Source of the DNA: Calliphora vicina
Lineage: Eukaryota > Arthropoda > Insecta > Diptera > Calliphoridae
Assembly: GCF_958450345.1 (NCBI RefSeq)
Contig: NW_027052659.1
Coordinates: forward strand, 1 to 64,000
Direction of reading: 5' to 3'
DNA: 64,000 bases
In this document: positions 1 to 9,731 of the stretch, piece by piece
How the letters are laid out: each line of letters opens with the position of its first letter
How positions within the stretch are numbered: the first letter of the stretch is position 1
Translations under genes and position numbers: made by a program
The notes under the pieces: generated by a model
Database searches by the model: none
Seen by the model: only the letters and a program-made list of their open reading frames with translations
What the model was told of the DNA's origin: nothing

Positions 1-905
1 GAAAATATTGTTACACACAAGATTTTCTATAGAAAATATTGTTACACACAAGATTTTCTATAGAAAATATTGTTACACACAAGATTTTCTATAGAAAATA
101 TTGTTACACACAAGATTTTCTATAGAAAATATTGTTACACACAAGATTTTCTATAGAAAATATTGTTACACACAAGATTTTCTATAGAAAATATTGTTAC
201 ACACAAGATTTTCTATAGAAAATATTGTTACACACAAGATTTTCTATAGAAAATATTGTTACACACAAGATTTTCTATAGAAAATATTGTTACACACAAG
301 ATTTTCTATAGAAAATATTGTTACACACAAGATTTTCTATAGAAAATATTGTTACACACAAGATTTTCTATAGAAAATATTGTTACACACACAGATTTTC
401 TATAGAAAATATTGTTACACACAAGATTTTCTATAGAAAATATTGTTACACACAAGATTTTCTATAGAAAATATTGTTACACACAAGATTTTCTATAGAA
501 AATATTGTTACACACAAGATTTTCTATAGAAAATATTGTTACACACAAGATTTTCTATAGAAAATATTGTTACACACAAGATTTTCTATAGAAAATATTG
601 TTACACACAAGATTTTCTATAGAAAATATTGTTACACACAAGATTTTCTATAGAAAATATTGTTACACACAAGATTTTCTATAGAAAATATTGTTACACA
701 CAAGATTTTCTATAGAAAATATTGTTACACACAAGATTTTCTATAGAAAATATTGTTACACACAAGATTTTCTATAGAAAATATTGTTACACACAAGATT
801 TTCTATAGAAAATATTGTTACACACAAGATTTTCTATAGAAAATATTGTTACACACAAGATTTTCTATAGAAAATATTGTTACACACAAGATTTTCTATA
901 GAAAA
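1..905 (+). repeat. 31-bp satellite, TACAC subfamily, forward
   Basis: About 29 head-to-tail copies of the 31-bp unit: arm GAAAATATTGT, centre TACAC, arm ACAAGATTTTC, spacer TATA. Copies are nearly identical; one unit near 391 has a CACACAG change. The block runs off the left edge of the window, so the array is longer than shown. No coding potential: each monomer carries TAG in the spacer, and a 31-bp period brings it into every frame. Confidence 0.97.
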
Positions 906-1040
906 TATTGTTACACAAGTATAAATCCACACAAGAAAATATTGTTGCACACAAGATTTTCTATAGAAAATATTGTTGCACACAAGATTTTCTATAGAAA
1001 ATATTGTGTGCAACAAAAATATTGTTCTATAGATATTGTT
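906..1040 (+). repeat. Scrambled junction between TACAC and TGCAC satellite blocks
   Basis: The regular period breaks here. A short non-satellite piece (AAGTATAAATCC) lies at about 917-929. At about 1004-1040 there is a locally inverted fragment (GTGTGCAACAAAAATATTG) followed by a truncated unit (TTCTATAGATATTG). To the left all monomers are TACAC, to the right TGCAC, so this is a seam between two separately amplified arrays. Confidence 0.8.
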
Positions 1041-4000
1041 GCACACAAGATTTTCTATAGAAAATATTGTTGCACACAAGATTTTCTATAGAAAATATTG
1101 TTGCACACAAGATTTTCTATAGAAAATATTGTTGCACACAAGATTTTCTATACAAAAATATTGTTGCACACAAGATTTTCTATAGCAAAAATATTGTTGC
1201 ACACAAGATTTTCTATACAAAAATATTGTTGCACACAAGATTTTCTATACAAAATATTGTTGCACACAAGATTTCTATAGAAAATATTGTTGCACACAAG
1301 ATTTTCTATACAAAAATATTGTTGCACACAAGATTTTCTATACAAAAATATTGTTGCACACAAGATTTTCTATACAAAAATATTGTTGCACACAAGATTT
1401 TCTATACAAAATATTGTTGCACACAAGATTTTCTATACAAAAATATTGTTGCACACAAGATTTTCTATACAAAAATATTGTTGCACACAAGATTTTCTAT
1501 ACAAAAATATTGTTGCTCACAAGATTTTCTATACAAAAATATTGTTGCACACAAGATTTTCTATACAAAAATATTGTTGCACACAAGATTTTCTATACAA
1601 AAATATTGTTGCACACAAGATTTTCTATACAAAAATATTGTTGCACACAAGATTTTCTATACAAAAATATTGTTGCACACAAGATTTTCTATACAAAAAT
1701 ATTGTTGCACACAAGATTTTCTATACAAAAATATTGTTGCACACAAGATTTTCTATACAAAAATATTGTTGCACACAAGATTTTCTATAGAAAATATTGT
1801 TGCACACAAGATTTTCTATACAAAAATATTGTTGCACACAAGATTTTCTATACAAAAATATTGTTGCACACAAGATTTTCTATACAAAAATATTGTTGCA
1901 CACAAGATTTTCTATACAAAAATATTGTTGCACACAAGATTTTCTATACAAAAATATTGTTGCACACTAGATTTTCTATACAAAACTATTGTTGCACACT
2001 AGATTTTCTATACAAAAATATTGTTGCACACAAGATTTTCTATACAAAAATATTGTTGCACACAAGATTTTCTATACAAAAATATTGTTGCACACAAGAT
2101 TTTCTATACAAAAAATATTGTTGCACACAAGATTTTCTATACAAAAATATTGTTGCACACAAGATTTTCTATACAAAAATATTGTTGCACACAAGATTTT
2201 CTATACAAAAATATTGTTGCACACAAGATTTTCTATACAAAAATATTGTTGCACACAAGATTTTCTATACAAAAATATTGTTGCACACAAGATTTTCTAT
2301 ACAAAAATATTGTTGCACACAAGATTTTCTATACAAAAATATTGTTGCACACAAGATTTTCTATACAAAAATATTGTTGCACACAAGATTTTCTATAGAA
2401 TATATTGTTGCACACAAGATTTTCTATAGAATATATTGTTGCACACAAGATTTTCTATAGAAAATATTGTTGCACACTAGATTTTCTATACAAAAATATT
2501 GTTGCACACAAGATTTTCTATACAAAAATATTGTTGCACACAAGATTTTCTATACAAAAATATTGTTGCACACAAGATTTTCTATACAAAAATATTTGTT
2601 GCACACAAGATTTTCTATACAAAAATATTGTTGCACACAAGATTTTCTATACAAAAATATTGTTGCACACAAGATTTTCTATACAAAAATATTGTTGCAC
2701 ACAAGATTTTCTATACAAAAATATTGTTGCACACAAGATTTTCTATACAAAAATATTGTTGCATCACAAGATTTTCTATACAAAAATATTGTTGCACACA
2801 AGATTTTCTATACAAAAATATTGTTGCACACAAGATTTTCTATACAAAAATATTGTTGCACACAAGATTTTCTATACAAAAATATTGTTGCACACAAGAT
2901 TTTCTATAGAATATATTGTTGCACACAAGATTTTCTATAGAAAATATTGTTGCACACAATTTTTTCTATAGAAAAATATTGTTGCACACAAGATTTTCTA
3001 TAGAAAATATTGTTGTACACAAGATTTTCTATAGAAAATATTGTTGTACACAAGATTTTCTATAGAAAATATTGTTGCACACAAGATTTTCTATAGAAAA
3101 TATTGTTGCACACAAGATTTTCTATAGAAAATATTGTTGCACACAAGATTTTCTATAGAAAATATTGTTGCACACAAGATTTTCTATAGAAAATATTGTT
3201 GCACACAAGATTTTCTATAGAAAATATTGTTGCACACAAGATTTTCTATAGAAAATATTGTTGCACACAAGATTTTCTATAGAAAATATTGTTGCACACA
3301 AGATTTTCTATAGAAAATATTGTTGCACACAAGATTTTCTATAGAAAATATTGTTGCACACAAGATTTTCTATAGAAAATATTGTTGCACACAAGATTTT
3401 CTATAGAAAATATTGTTGCACACAAGATTTTCTATAGAAAATATTGTTGCACACAAGATTTTCTATAGAAAATATTGTTGCACACAAGATTTTCTATAGA
3501 AAATATTGTTGCACACAAGATTTTCTATAGAAAATATTGTTGCACACAAGATTTTCTATAGAAAATATTGTTGCACACAAGATTTTCTATAGAAAATATT
3601 GTTGCACACAAGATTTTCTATAGAAAATATTGTTGCACACAAGATTTTCTATACAAAAATATTGTTGCACACAAGATTTTCTATAGAAAATATTGTTGCA
3701 CACAAGATTTTCTATACAAAAATATTGTTGCACACAAGATTTTCTATACAAAAATATTGTTGCACACAAGATTTTCTATACAAAAATATTGTTGCACACA
3801 AGATTTTCTATACAAAAATATTGTTGCACACAAGATTTTCTATACAAAAATATTGTTGCACACAAGATTTTCTATACAAAAATATTGTTGCACACAAGAT
3901 TTTCTATACAAAAATATTGTTGCACACAAGATTTTCTATACAAAAATATTGTTGCACACAAGATTTTCTATACAAAAATATTGTTGCACACAAGATTTTC

Positions 4001-4790
4001 TATACAAAAATATTGTTGCACACAAGATTTTCTATACAAAAATATTGTTGCACACAAGATTTTCTATACAAAAATATTGTTGCACACAAGATTTTCTATA
4101 CAAAAATATTGTTGCACACAAGATTTTCTATACAAAAATATTGTTGCACACAAGATTTTCTATAGAAAATATTGTTGCACACAAGATTTTCTATACAAAA
4201 ATATTGTTGCACACAAGATTTTCTATACAAAAATATTGTTGCACACAAGATTTTCTATACAAAAATATTGTTGCACACAAGATTTTCTATACAAAAATAT
4301 TGTTGCACACAAGATTTTCTATACAAAAATATTGTTGCACACAAGACTTTTTATACAAAAATATTGTTGCACACAAGATTTTCTATACAAAAATATTGTT
4401 GCACACAAGTTTTTCTATACAAAAATATTGTTGCACACAAGATTTTCTAATACAAAAATATTGTTGCACACAAGATTTTCTATACAAAAATATTGTTGCA
4501 CACAAGATTTTCTATACAAAAATATTGTTGCACACAAGATTTTCTATACAAAAATATTGTTGCACACAAGATTTTCTATACAAAAATATTGTTGCACACA
4601 AGATTTTCTATACAAAAATATTGTTGCACACAAGATTTTCTATACAAAAATATTGTTGCACACAAGATTTTCTATACAAAAATATTGTTGCACACAAGAT
4701 TTTCTATACAAAAATATTGTTGCACACAAGATTTTCTATACAAAAATATTGTTGCACACAAGATTTTCTATACAAAAATATTGTTGCACA
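1041..4790 (+). repeat. Satellite, TGCAC subfamily, mixed 31- and 32-bp monomers, forward
   Basis: Tandem units with centre TGCAC. Runs with spacer TATAG give 31 bp. Runs with TATAC plus one extra A give 32 bp, mainly at 1150-2400, 2470-2920 and 3655-4790. A 31-bp stretch lies at about 2970-3650. Distinctive variants at 4345 (GACTTTTTATAC), 4409 (AAGTTTTTC) and 4449 (CTAATAC) serve as fingerprints of the left flank of TE-A. Long ORFs here, up to 420 codons, exist only because the 32-bp form lacks TAG. They have no start context or non-repetitive content and are not called as genes. Confidence 0.96.
4783..4790. repeat. Target-site duplication, left of TE-A copy 1
   Basis: GTTGCACA at 4783-4790 is repeated exactly at 6833-6840 on the other side of the element. 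The motif also occurs in every TGCAC monomer. What marks it as a duplication is that it directly abuts both ends of a perfect 12-bp terminal inverted repeat. Confidence 0.85.
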
Positions 4791-5045
4791 CATAGCTGTT
4801 AATTTTGGATTACGATTAGTAATTAATTAGATTATTTTTTAAAAATAATTTAATTGATTATATAATTCACTTTAGAACAATTTCTGATTACTAATTGATT
4901 ACGATTAGAATAATCATAAAATAATCAAGATTTTTTGCAATTACGAGAAAATAATCAAAAATAATCAAAAGTAATCCAAAAATAATCCGACTATTTTCAA
5001 AGATTATTTTTGATTATTTTAGATTATTTTCCAAAAATTTTGCAT
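4791..5045 (+). repeat. Left terminal inverted repeat of TE-A copy 1
   Basis: Compared by eye with the complement of 6565-6832. The outer 12 bp match exactly. The next ~90 bp are diverged. From 4886 (GATTACTAATTGATTACG) inward to 5045 (TTTTGCAT) the match is high, with only scattered substitutions and small indels. The inner part is a string of AATAATCAAAA-like repeats that could be subterminal protein-binding sites (inference). Confidence 0.85.
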
Positions 5046-5202
5046 TTACATAATTCAGATTTTTGCCAAATCTCATCAGTACTTGCATTATTATTTAAAT
5101 AACTGAAGAACCCTCAAATTCAGAAGTTATTCTAAAATAACTGTTTTCAGTGATGTTCGTCAACTTATCGACCTGTAACTCAGTCAGTTTTTTTCCGACT
5201 TC

Positions 5203-5544
5203 AAATTTGTTTACGGGTTTGGAAAGAAACCTGATCACTCTTTTAAATGAATCTTCAAATGATACATTTGTATGTAATGAGTATTGTTTTTGTTAAGATT
5301 GTAAAAGTAATTAAACTTTTCATTAACACCATTTTTAGTATTTCTCGCCAGCACATATGAATAATAAACAAGTAAATTTGTTTACGGGTTTGGAAAGAAA
5401 CCTGATCACTCTTTTAAATGAATCTTCAAATGATACATTTGTATGTAATGAGTATTGTTTTTGTTAAGATTGTAAAAGTAATTAAACTTTTCATTAACAC
5501 CATTTTTAGTATTTCTCGCCAGCACATATGAATAATAAACAAGT
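5203..5544 (+). repeat. 171-bp direct tandem duplication inside TE-A copy 1
   Basis: The segment beginning AAATTTGTTTACGGGTTTGG at 5203 repeats from 5374 with a 171-bp period and appears identical by eye. The same doublet is in the second TE-A copy (16403-16744), so it arose before the TE-A region was duplicated or belongs to the element's standard structure. Confidence 0.93.
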
Positions 5545-5575
5545 AACAGAGCTATATTCGGCTATAAGGTAAAGA

Positions 5576-5620
5576 TAAAAATCTTGTGTATCAAAATATT
5601 GTGATAACGCAAGATTTTCT
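5576..5620 (+). repeat. Satellite-like palindromic unit inside TE-A copy 1
   Basis: Reads AAAAATCTTGTGT, then CAAAATATTGTGATAA, then GCAAGATTTTCT. The last two pieces line up with a satellite monomer: arm AAAATATTGT exact, centre of similar length, arm CAAGATTTTCT exact. Copy 1 has one extra base in the centre compared with copy 2. The preceding AAAATCTTGTGT matches the satellite's opposite strand, so the stretch also forms a long imperfect hairpin. Confidence 0.75.
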
Positions 5621-6564
5621 TGTCTGTCCGTGTGTAAAATCCGCTCAAGTGTTTTATTATTGCCCTAAGCAGTTAGGTGTTGAAAATCAGCTAAATCAAT
5701 AGTACCAAAGTTATGAACCAAAATGTGATACAACTTAAAAAAACAAATTATAATTTTCAAATATTTTTCGTAATTTGTGTAAATATATTGCAGATAATAC
5801 CAATAAATTTTACACTCGTTACAGCTAAAAATTATAAGAATCGCTCCATGATTTCTCATAGCCCCCATACTAATTTCTTCCCGAAATATGGTTTTATGGT
5901 CTATAAATGACTACAGAATTGCAGTATCCACACAAAATTCAGGAAAAATAAGTTTCGTGCTAAAAGAAATCACAAGACTAAATTGTTCGTGAATAGGCCC
6001 TTTTTTTACAATAGCCCCCCATATAAAGTTCATTGCTGAAAATCACCTAAACATGCATAAATTTCTTAAAAATATAGTTATCAAGCAGTTATCAAGTTTC
6101 ATATAAGAACCACATATAAACTGAACCAAAATTTTACACCGATCTGTAATTTGTATTCAAGAATCATACTACAAGCTTTTTAAATATCGCTCCATAATTT
6201 CATAACTCCCATATACTCTTGATAATAGCGTTGTTTAAATGAAATTCTACTAAATTATCCCTCAAATACTTAGAAATCACGTTCCACTTGCGTTAATATC
6301 TGGTATACTCATATTTTATTGTAAAGATGAAATTCGATTAAAATAAATAGACATCACGTTAAAATATTTTATGACAATCGAATCACAATAGGTCATAGCT
6401 CCCAAATAAATCCCACAATCCAGAAATATATTAAAGCATATAAACATTAATATCGATAAAAAATTCCACAGAAATTAGTTTCAAGTAGACAGAAATCATA
6501 CTGCTTGATTTTGTGACTATGGGTTCATTATATATATATATTTTATGATATAACTCATTTCCAT
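5621..6564. other. TE-A internal non-coding region
   Basis: About 940 bp of AT-rich unique sequence between the satellite-like unit and the right TIR. No ORF with recognisable domain content was found on either strand; the 65- and 67-codon frames at 5665-5910 overlap each other antisense and look random. Near 6522-6545, copy 1 has a plain TATATATA run where copy 2 keeps about 45 extra bases, so copy 1 carries a small deletion between TATATA repeats. Confidence 0.7.
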
Positions 6565-6832
6565 ATGCAAAATTTTTTGAAAATAATCTAAAATAATCAA
6601 AAGTAATCTTTGAAAATAGTCGGATTATTTTTTGATTACTTTTGATTATTTTTGATTATTTTCTCGTAATTGCAAGTAATCTTGAATTATTTTATGATTA
6701 TTTGTAATCGTAATCAATTAGTAATCGTGCAAATCTGGATATAATCGTAATTTAATCATTACTTCACCTTTCAAAAAAAAAGTAATCTAATTACTAATTA
6801 TTATGATTAGTAATCACTATTTAACAGCTATG
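6565..6832 (-). repeat. Right terminal inverted repeat of TE-A copy 1
   Basis: Complement of the left TIR. The inner 160 bp (6565-6726) are strongly matched. The stretch 6727-6820 is diverged and includes the A-rich piece at 6751-6780 that reappears in inverted form inside the satellite near 8200 and 8533. It ends with TTAACAGCTATG, then target duplication GTTGCACA at 6833-6840. Confidence 0.85.
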
Positions 6833-8199
6833 GTTGCACACAAGATTTTCTATACAAAAATATTGTTGCACACAAGATTTTCTATACAAAAATATTGTTG
6901 CACACAAGATTTTCTATACAAAAATATTGTTGCACACAAGATTTTCTATACAAAAAATATTGTTGCACACAAGATTTTCTATACAAAAATATTGTTGCAC
7001 ACAAGATTTTCTATACAAAAATATTGTTGCACACAAGATTTTCTATACAAAAATATTGTTGCAACACAAGATTTTCTATAGAAAATATTGTTGCACACAA
7101 GATTTTCTATAGAAAATATTGTTGCACACAAGATTTTCTATACAAAAATATTGTTGCACACAAGATTTTCTATACAAAAATATTGTTGCACACAAGATTT
7201 TCTATACAAAAATATTGTTGCACACAAGATTTTCTATACAAAAATATTGTTGCACACAAGATTTTCTATACAAAAATATTGTTGCACACAAGATTTTCTA
7301 TACAAAAATATTGTTGCACACAAGATTTTCTATAGAAAATATTGGTTGCACACAAGATTTTCTATAGAAAATATTGTTGCACACAAGATTTTCTATAGAA
7401 AATATTGTTGCACACAAGATTTTCTATAAAAATATTGTTGCAGACACAAGATTTTCTATAGAAAATATTGTTGCACACAAGATTTTCTATAGAAAATATT
7501 GTTGCACACAAGATTTTCTATAGAAAATATTGTTGCACACAAGATTTTCTATAGAAAATATTGTTGCACACAAGATTTTCTATAGAAAATATTGTTGCAC
7601 ACAAGATTTTCTATAGAAAATATTGTTGCACACAAGATTTTCTATAGAAAATATTGTTGCACACAAGATTTTCTATAGAAAATATTGTTGCACACAAGAT
7701 TTTCTATAGAAAATATTGTTGCACACAAGATTTTCTATAGAAAATATTGTTGCACACAAGATTTTCTATAGAAAATATTGTTGCAACACAAGATTTTCTA
7801 TAGAAAATATTGTTGCACACAAGATTTTCTATAGAAAATATTGTTGCACACAAGATTTTCTATAGAAAATATTGTTGCACACAAGATTTTCTATAGAAAA
7901 TATTGTTCCACACAAGATTTTCTATAGAAAATATTGTTGCACACAAGATTTTCTATAGAAAATATTGTTCCACACAAGATTTTCTATAGAAAATATTGTT
8001 CCACACAAGATTTTCTATAGAAAATATTGTTGCACACAAGATTTTCTATAGAAAATATTGTTCCACACAAGATTTTCTATAGAAAATATTGTTCCACACA
8101 AGATTTTCTATATATTGTTCCACACAAGATTTTCTATAGAAAATATTGTTGCACACAAGATTTTCTATAGAAAATATTGTTGCACACAAGATTTTCTAT

Positions 8200-8227
8200 T
8201 TTTTTTTGAAAGGTGAAGTAATGATTA
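8200..8227 (-). mobile_element. 28-bp scrap of TE-A right TIR inside satellite
   Basis: A T-run followed by GAAAGGTGAAGTAATGATTA replaces part of a satellite spacer. It is the reverse complement of TE-A positions about 6753-6780 and matches exactly by eye. There are no target duplications, so it looks like filler copied during repair or replication, not a transposition event. Confidence 0.88.
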
Positions 8228-8532
8228 TATATTGTTGCACACAAGATTTTCTATAGAAAATATTGTTGCACACAAGATTTTCTATAGAAAATATTGTTGC
8301 ACACAAGATTTTCTATAGAAAATATTGTTGCACACAAGATTTTCTATAGAAAATATTGTTGCACACAAGATTTTCTATAGAAAATATTGTTCCACACAAG
8401 ATTTTCTATAGAAAATATTGTTCCACACAAGATTTTCTATAGACAATATTGTTCCACACAAGATTTTCTATAGAAAATATTGTTGCACACAAGATTTTCT
8501 ATAGAAAATATTGTTGCACACAAGATTTTCTA

Positions 8533-8561
8533 TTTTTTTTTGAAAGGTGAAGTAATGATTA
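8533..8561 (-). mobile_element. Second 28-bp scrap of TE-A right TIR
   Basis: Same T-run plus GAAAGGTGAAGTAATGATTA, with the same satellite joints on both sides as the scrap at 8200. The spacing of about 333 bp shows that the scrap and neighbouring monomers were duplicated together. Confidence 0.88.
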
Positions 8562-9731
8562 TATATTGTTGCACACAAGATTTTCTATAGAAAATATTGT
8601 TGCACACAAGATTTTCTATAGAAAATATTGTTGCACACAAGATTTTCTATAGAAAATATTGTTGCACACAAGATTTTCTATAGAAAATATTGTTGCACAC
8701 AAGATTTTCTATAGAAAATATTGTTGCACACAAGATTTTCTATAGAAAATATTGTTGCACACAAGATTTTCTATAGAAAATATTGTTGCACACAAGATTT
8801 TCTATAGAAAATATTGTTGCACACAAGATTTTCTATAGAAAATATTGTTGCACACAAGATTTTCTATAGAAAATATTGTTGCACACAAGATTTTCTATAG
8901 AAAATATTGTTGCACACAAGATTTTCTATAGAAAATATTGTTGCACACAAGATTTTCTATAGAAAATATTGTTGCACACAAGATTTTCTATAGAAAATAT
9001 TGTTGCACACAAGATTTTCTATAGAAAATATTGTTCCACACAAGATTTTCTATAGAAAATATTGTTCCACACAAGATTTTCTATAGACAATATTGTTCCA
9101 CACAAGATTTTCTATAGACAATATTGTTACACACAAGTTCCACACAAGATTTTCTATAGAAAATATTGTTCCACACAAGTTCCACACAAGATTTTCTATA
9201 GAAAATGTTGTTGCACACAAGATTTTCTATAGAAAATATTGTTGCACACAAGATTTTCTATAGAAAATATTGTTGCACACAAGATTTTCTATACAAAAAT
9301 ATTGTTGCACACAAGATTTTCTATACAAAAATATTGTTGCACACAAGATTTTCTATAGAAAATATTGTTGCACACAAGATTTTCTATAGAAAATATTGTT
9401 CCACACAAGATTTTCTATAGAAAATATTGTTGCAGAAAATATTGTTGCACACAAGATTTTCTATAGAAAATGTTGTTGCACACAAGATTTTCTATAGAAA
9501 ATATTGTTGCACACAAGATTTTCTATAGAAAATATTGTTGCACACAAGATTTTCTATACAAAAATATTGTTGCACACAAGATTTTCTATACAAAAATATT
9601 GTTGCACACAAGATTTTCTATACAAAAATATTGTTGCACACAAGATTTTCTATAGAAAATATTGTTGCACACAAGATTTTCTATAGAAAATATTGTTCCA
9701 CACAAGATTTTCTATAGAAAATATTGTTGCA

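Larger units (their letters stand above)
4791..6832. mobile_element. Non-autonomous DNA transposon TE-A, copy 1, with long TIRs
   Basis: A 2042-bp AT-rich insertion begins CATAGCTGTTAA and ends with its exact complement TTAACAGCTATG, flanked by 8-bp direct repeats GTTGCACA. Inside the perfect 12-bp tips lie long inverted repeats (4791-5045 and 6565-6832), dense in TAATC/GATTA motifs. No transposase or other convincing protein is encoded; ORFs of 65-67 codons on opposite strands at 5665-5910 are mutual shadows. It must therefore have moved with proteins supplied elsewhere. An 8-bp duplication suits hAT, P or some Mutator-like elements. CA...TG ends are seen in hAT and P, but long TIRs are unlike most hAT elements, so the superfamily is left open. 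Confidence 0.9.
6833..9731 (+). repeat. Satellite, TGCAC and TCCAC subfamilies, forward
   Basis: Resumes in register after TE-A. 32-bp units run at 6840-7340, followed by 31-bp TGCAC units and a mixture of TGCAC and TCCAC from about 7900. A second small 32-bp cluster lies at 9290-9660. Landmarks are two TE-A scraps, TATAGACAATATTG variants (8443, 9086, 9117), truncated ACAAGTTCCACACAAG seams at about 9136 and 9179, and GAAAATGTTG variants at 9201 and 9466. It ends at a forward-to-reverse switch. Confidence 0.95.

Noticed and set aside
1..4790. CRISPR array (regular ~31-bp palindromic repeats)
   Set aside because: There are no unique spacers; the whole period repeats. The surroundings are eukaryotic retrotransposons and no cas genes are present.
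3568..4830. 420-codon ORF and many other long ORFs in the satellite (for example 1067-2002, 1351-2460, 15204-16039, 31283-31793)
   Set aside because: They are translations of the 31/32/33-bp repeats in several frames at once. The 32-bp and 33-bp forms lack the TAG found in each 31-bp unit, so frames stay open by arithmetic. No non-repetitive protein content or codon bias.
5665..5910. Small ORFs of 67 (minus) and 65 (plus) codons inside TE-A, repeated at 16864-17109
   Set aside because: They overlap antisense to each other, match no family I recognise and are conserved only because the region was recently duplicated.
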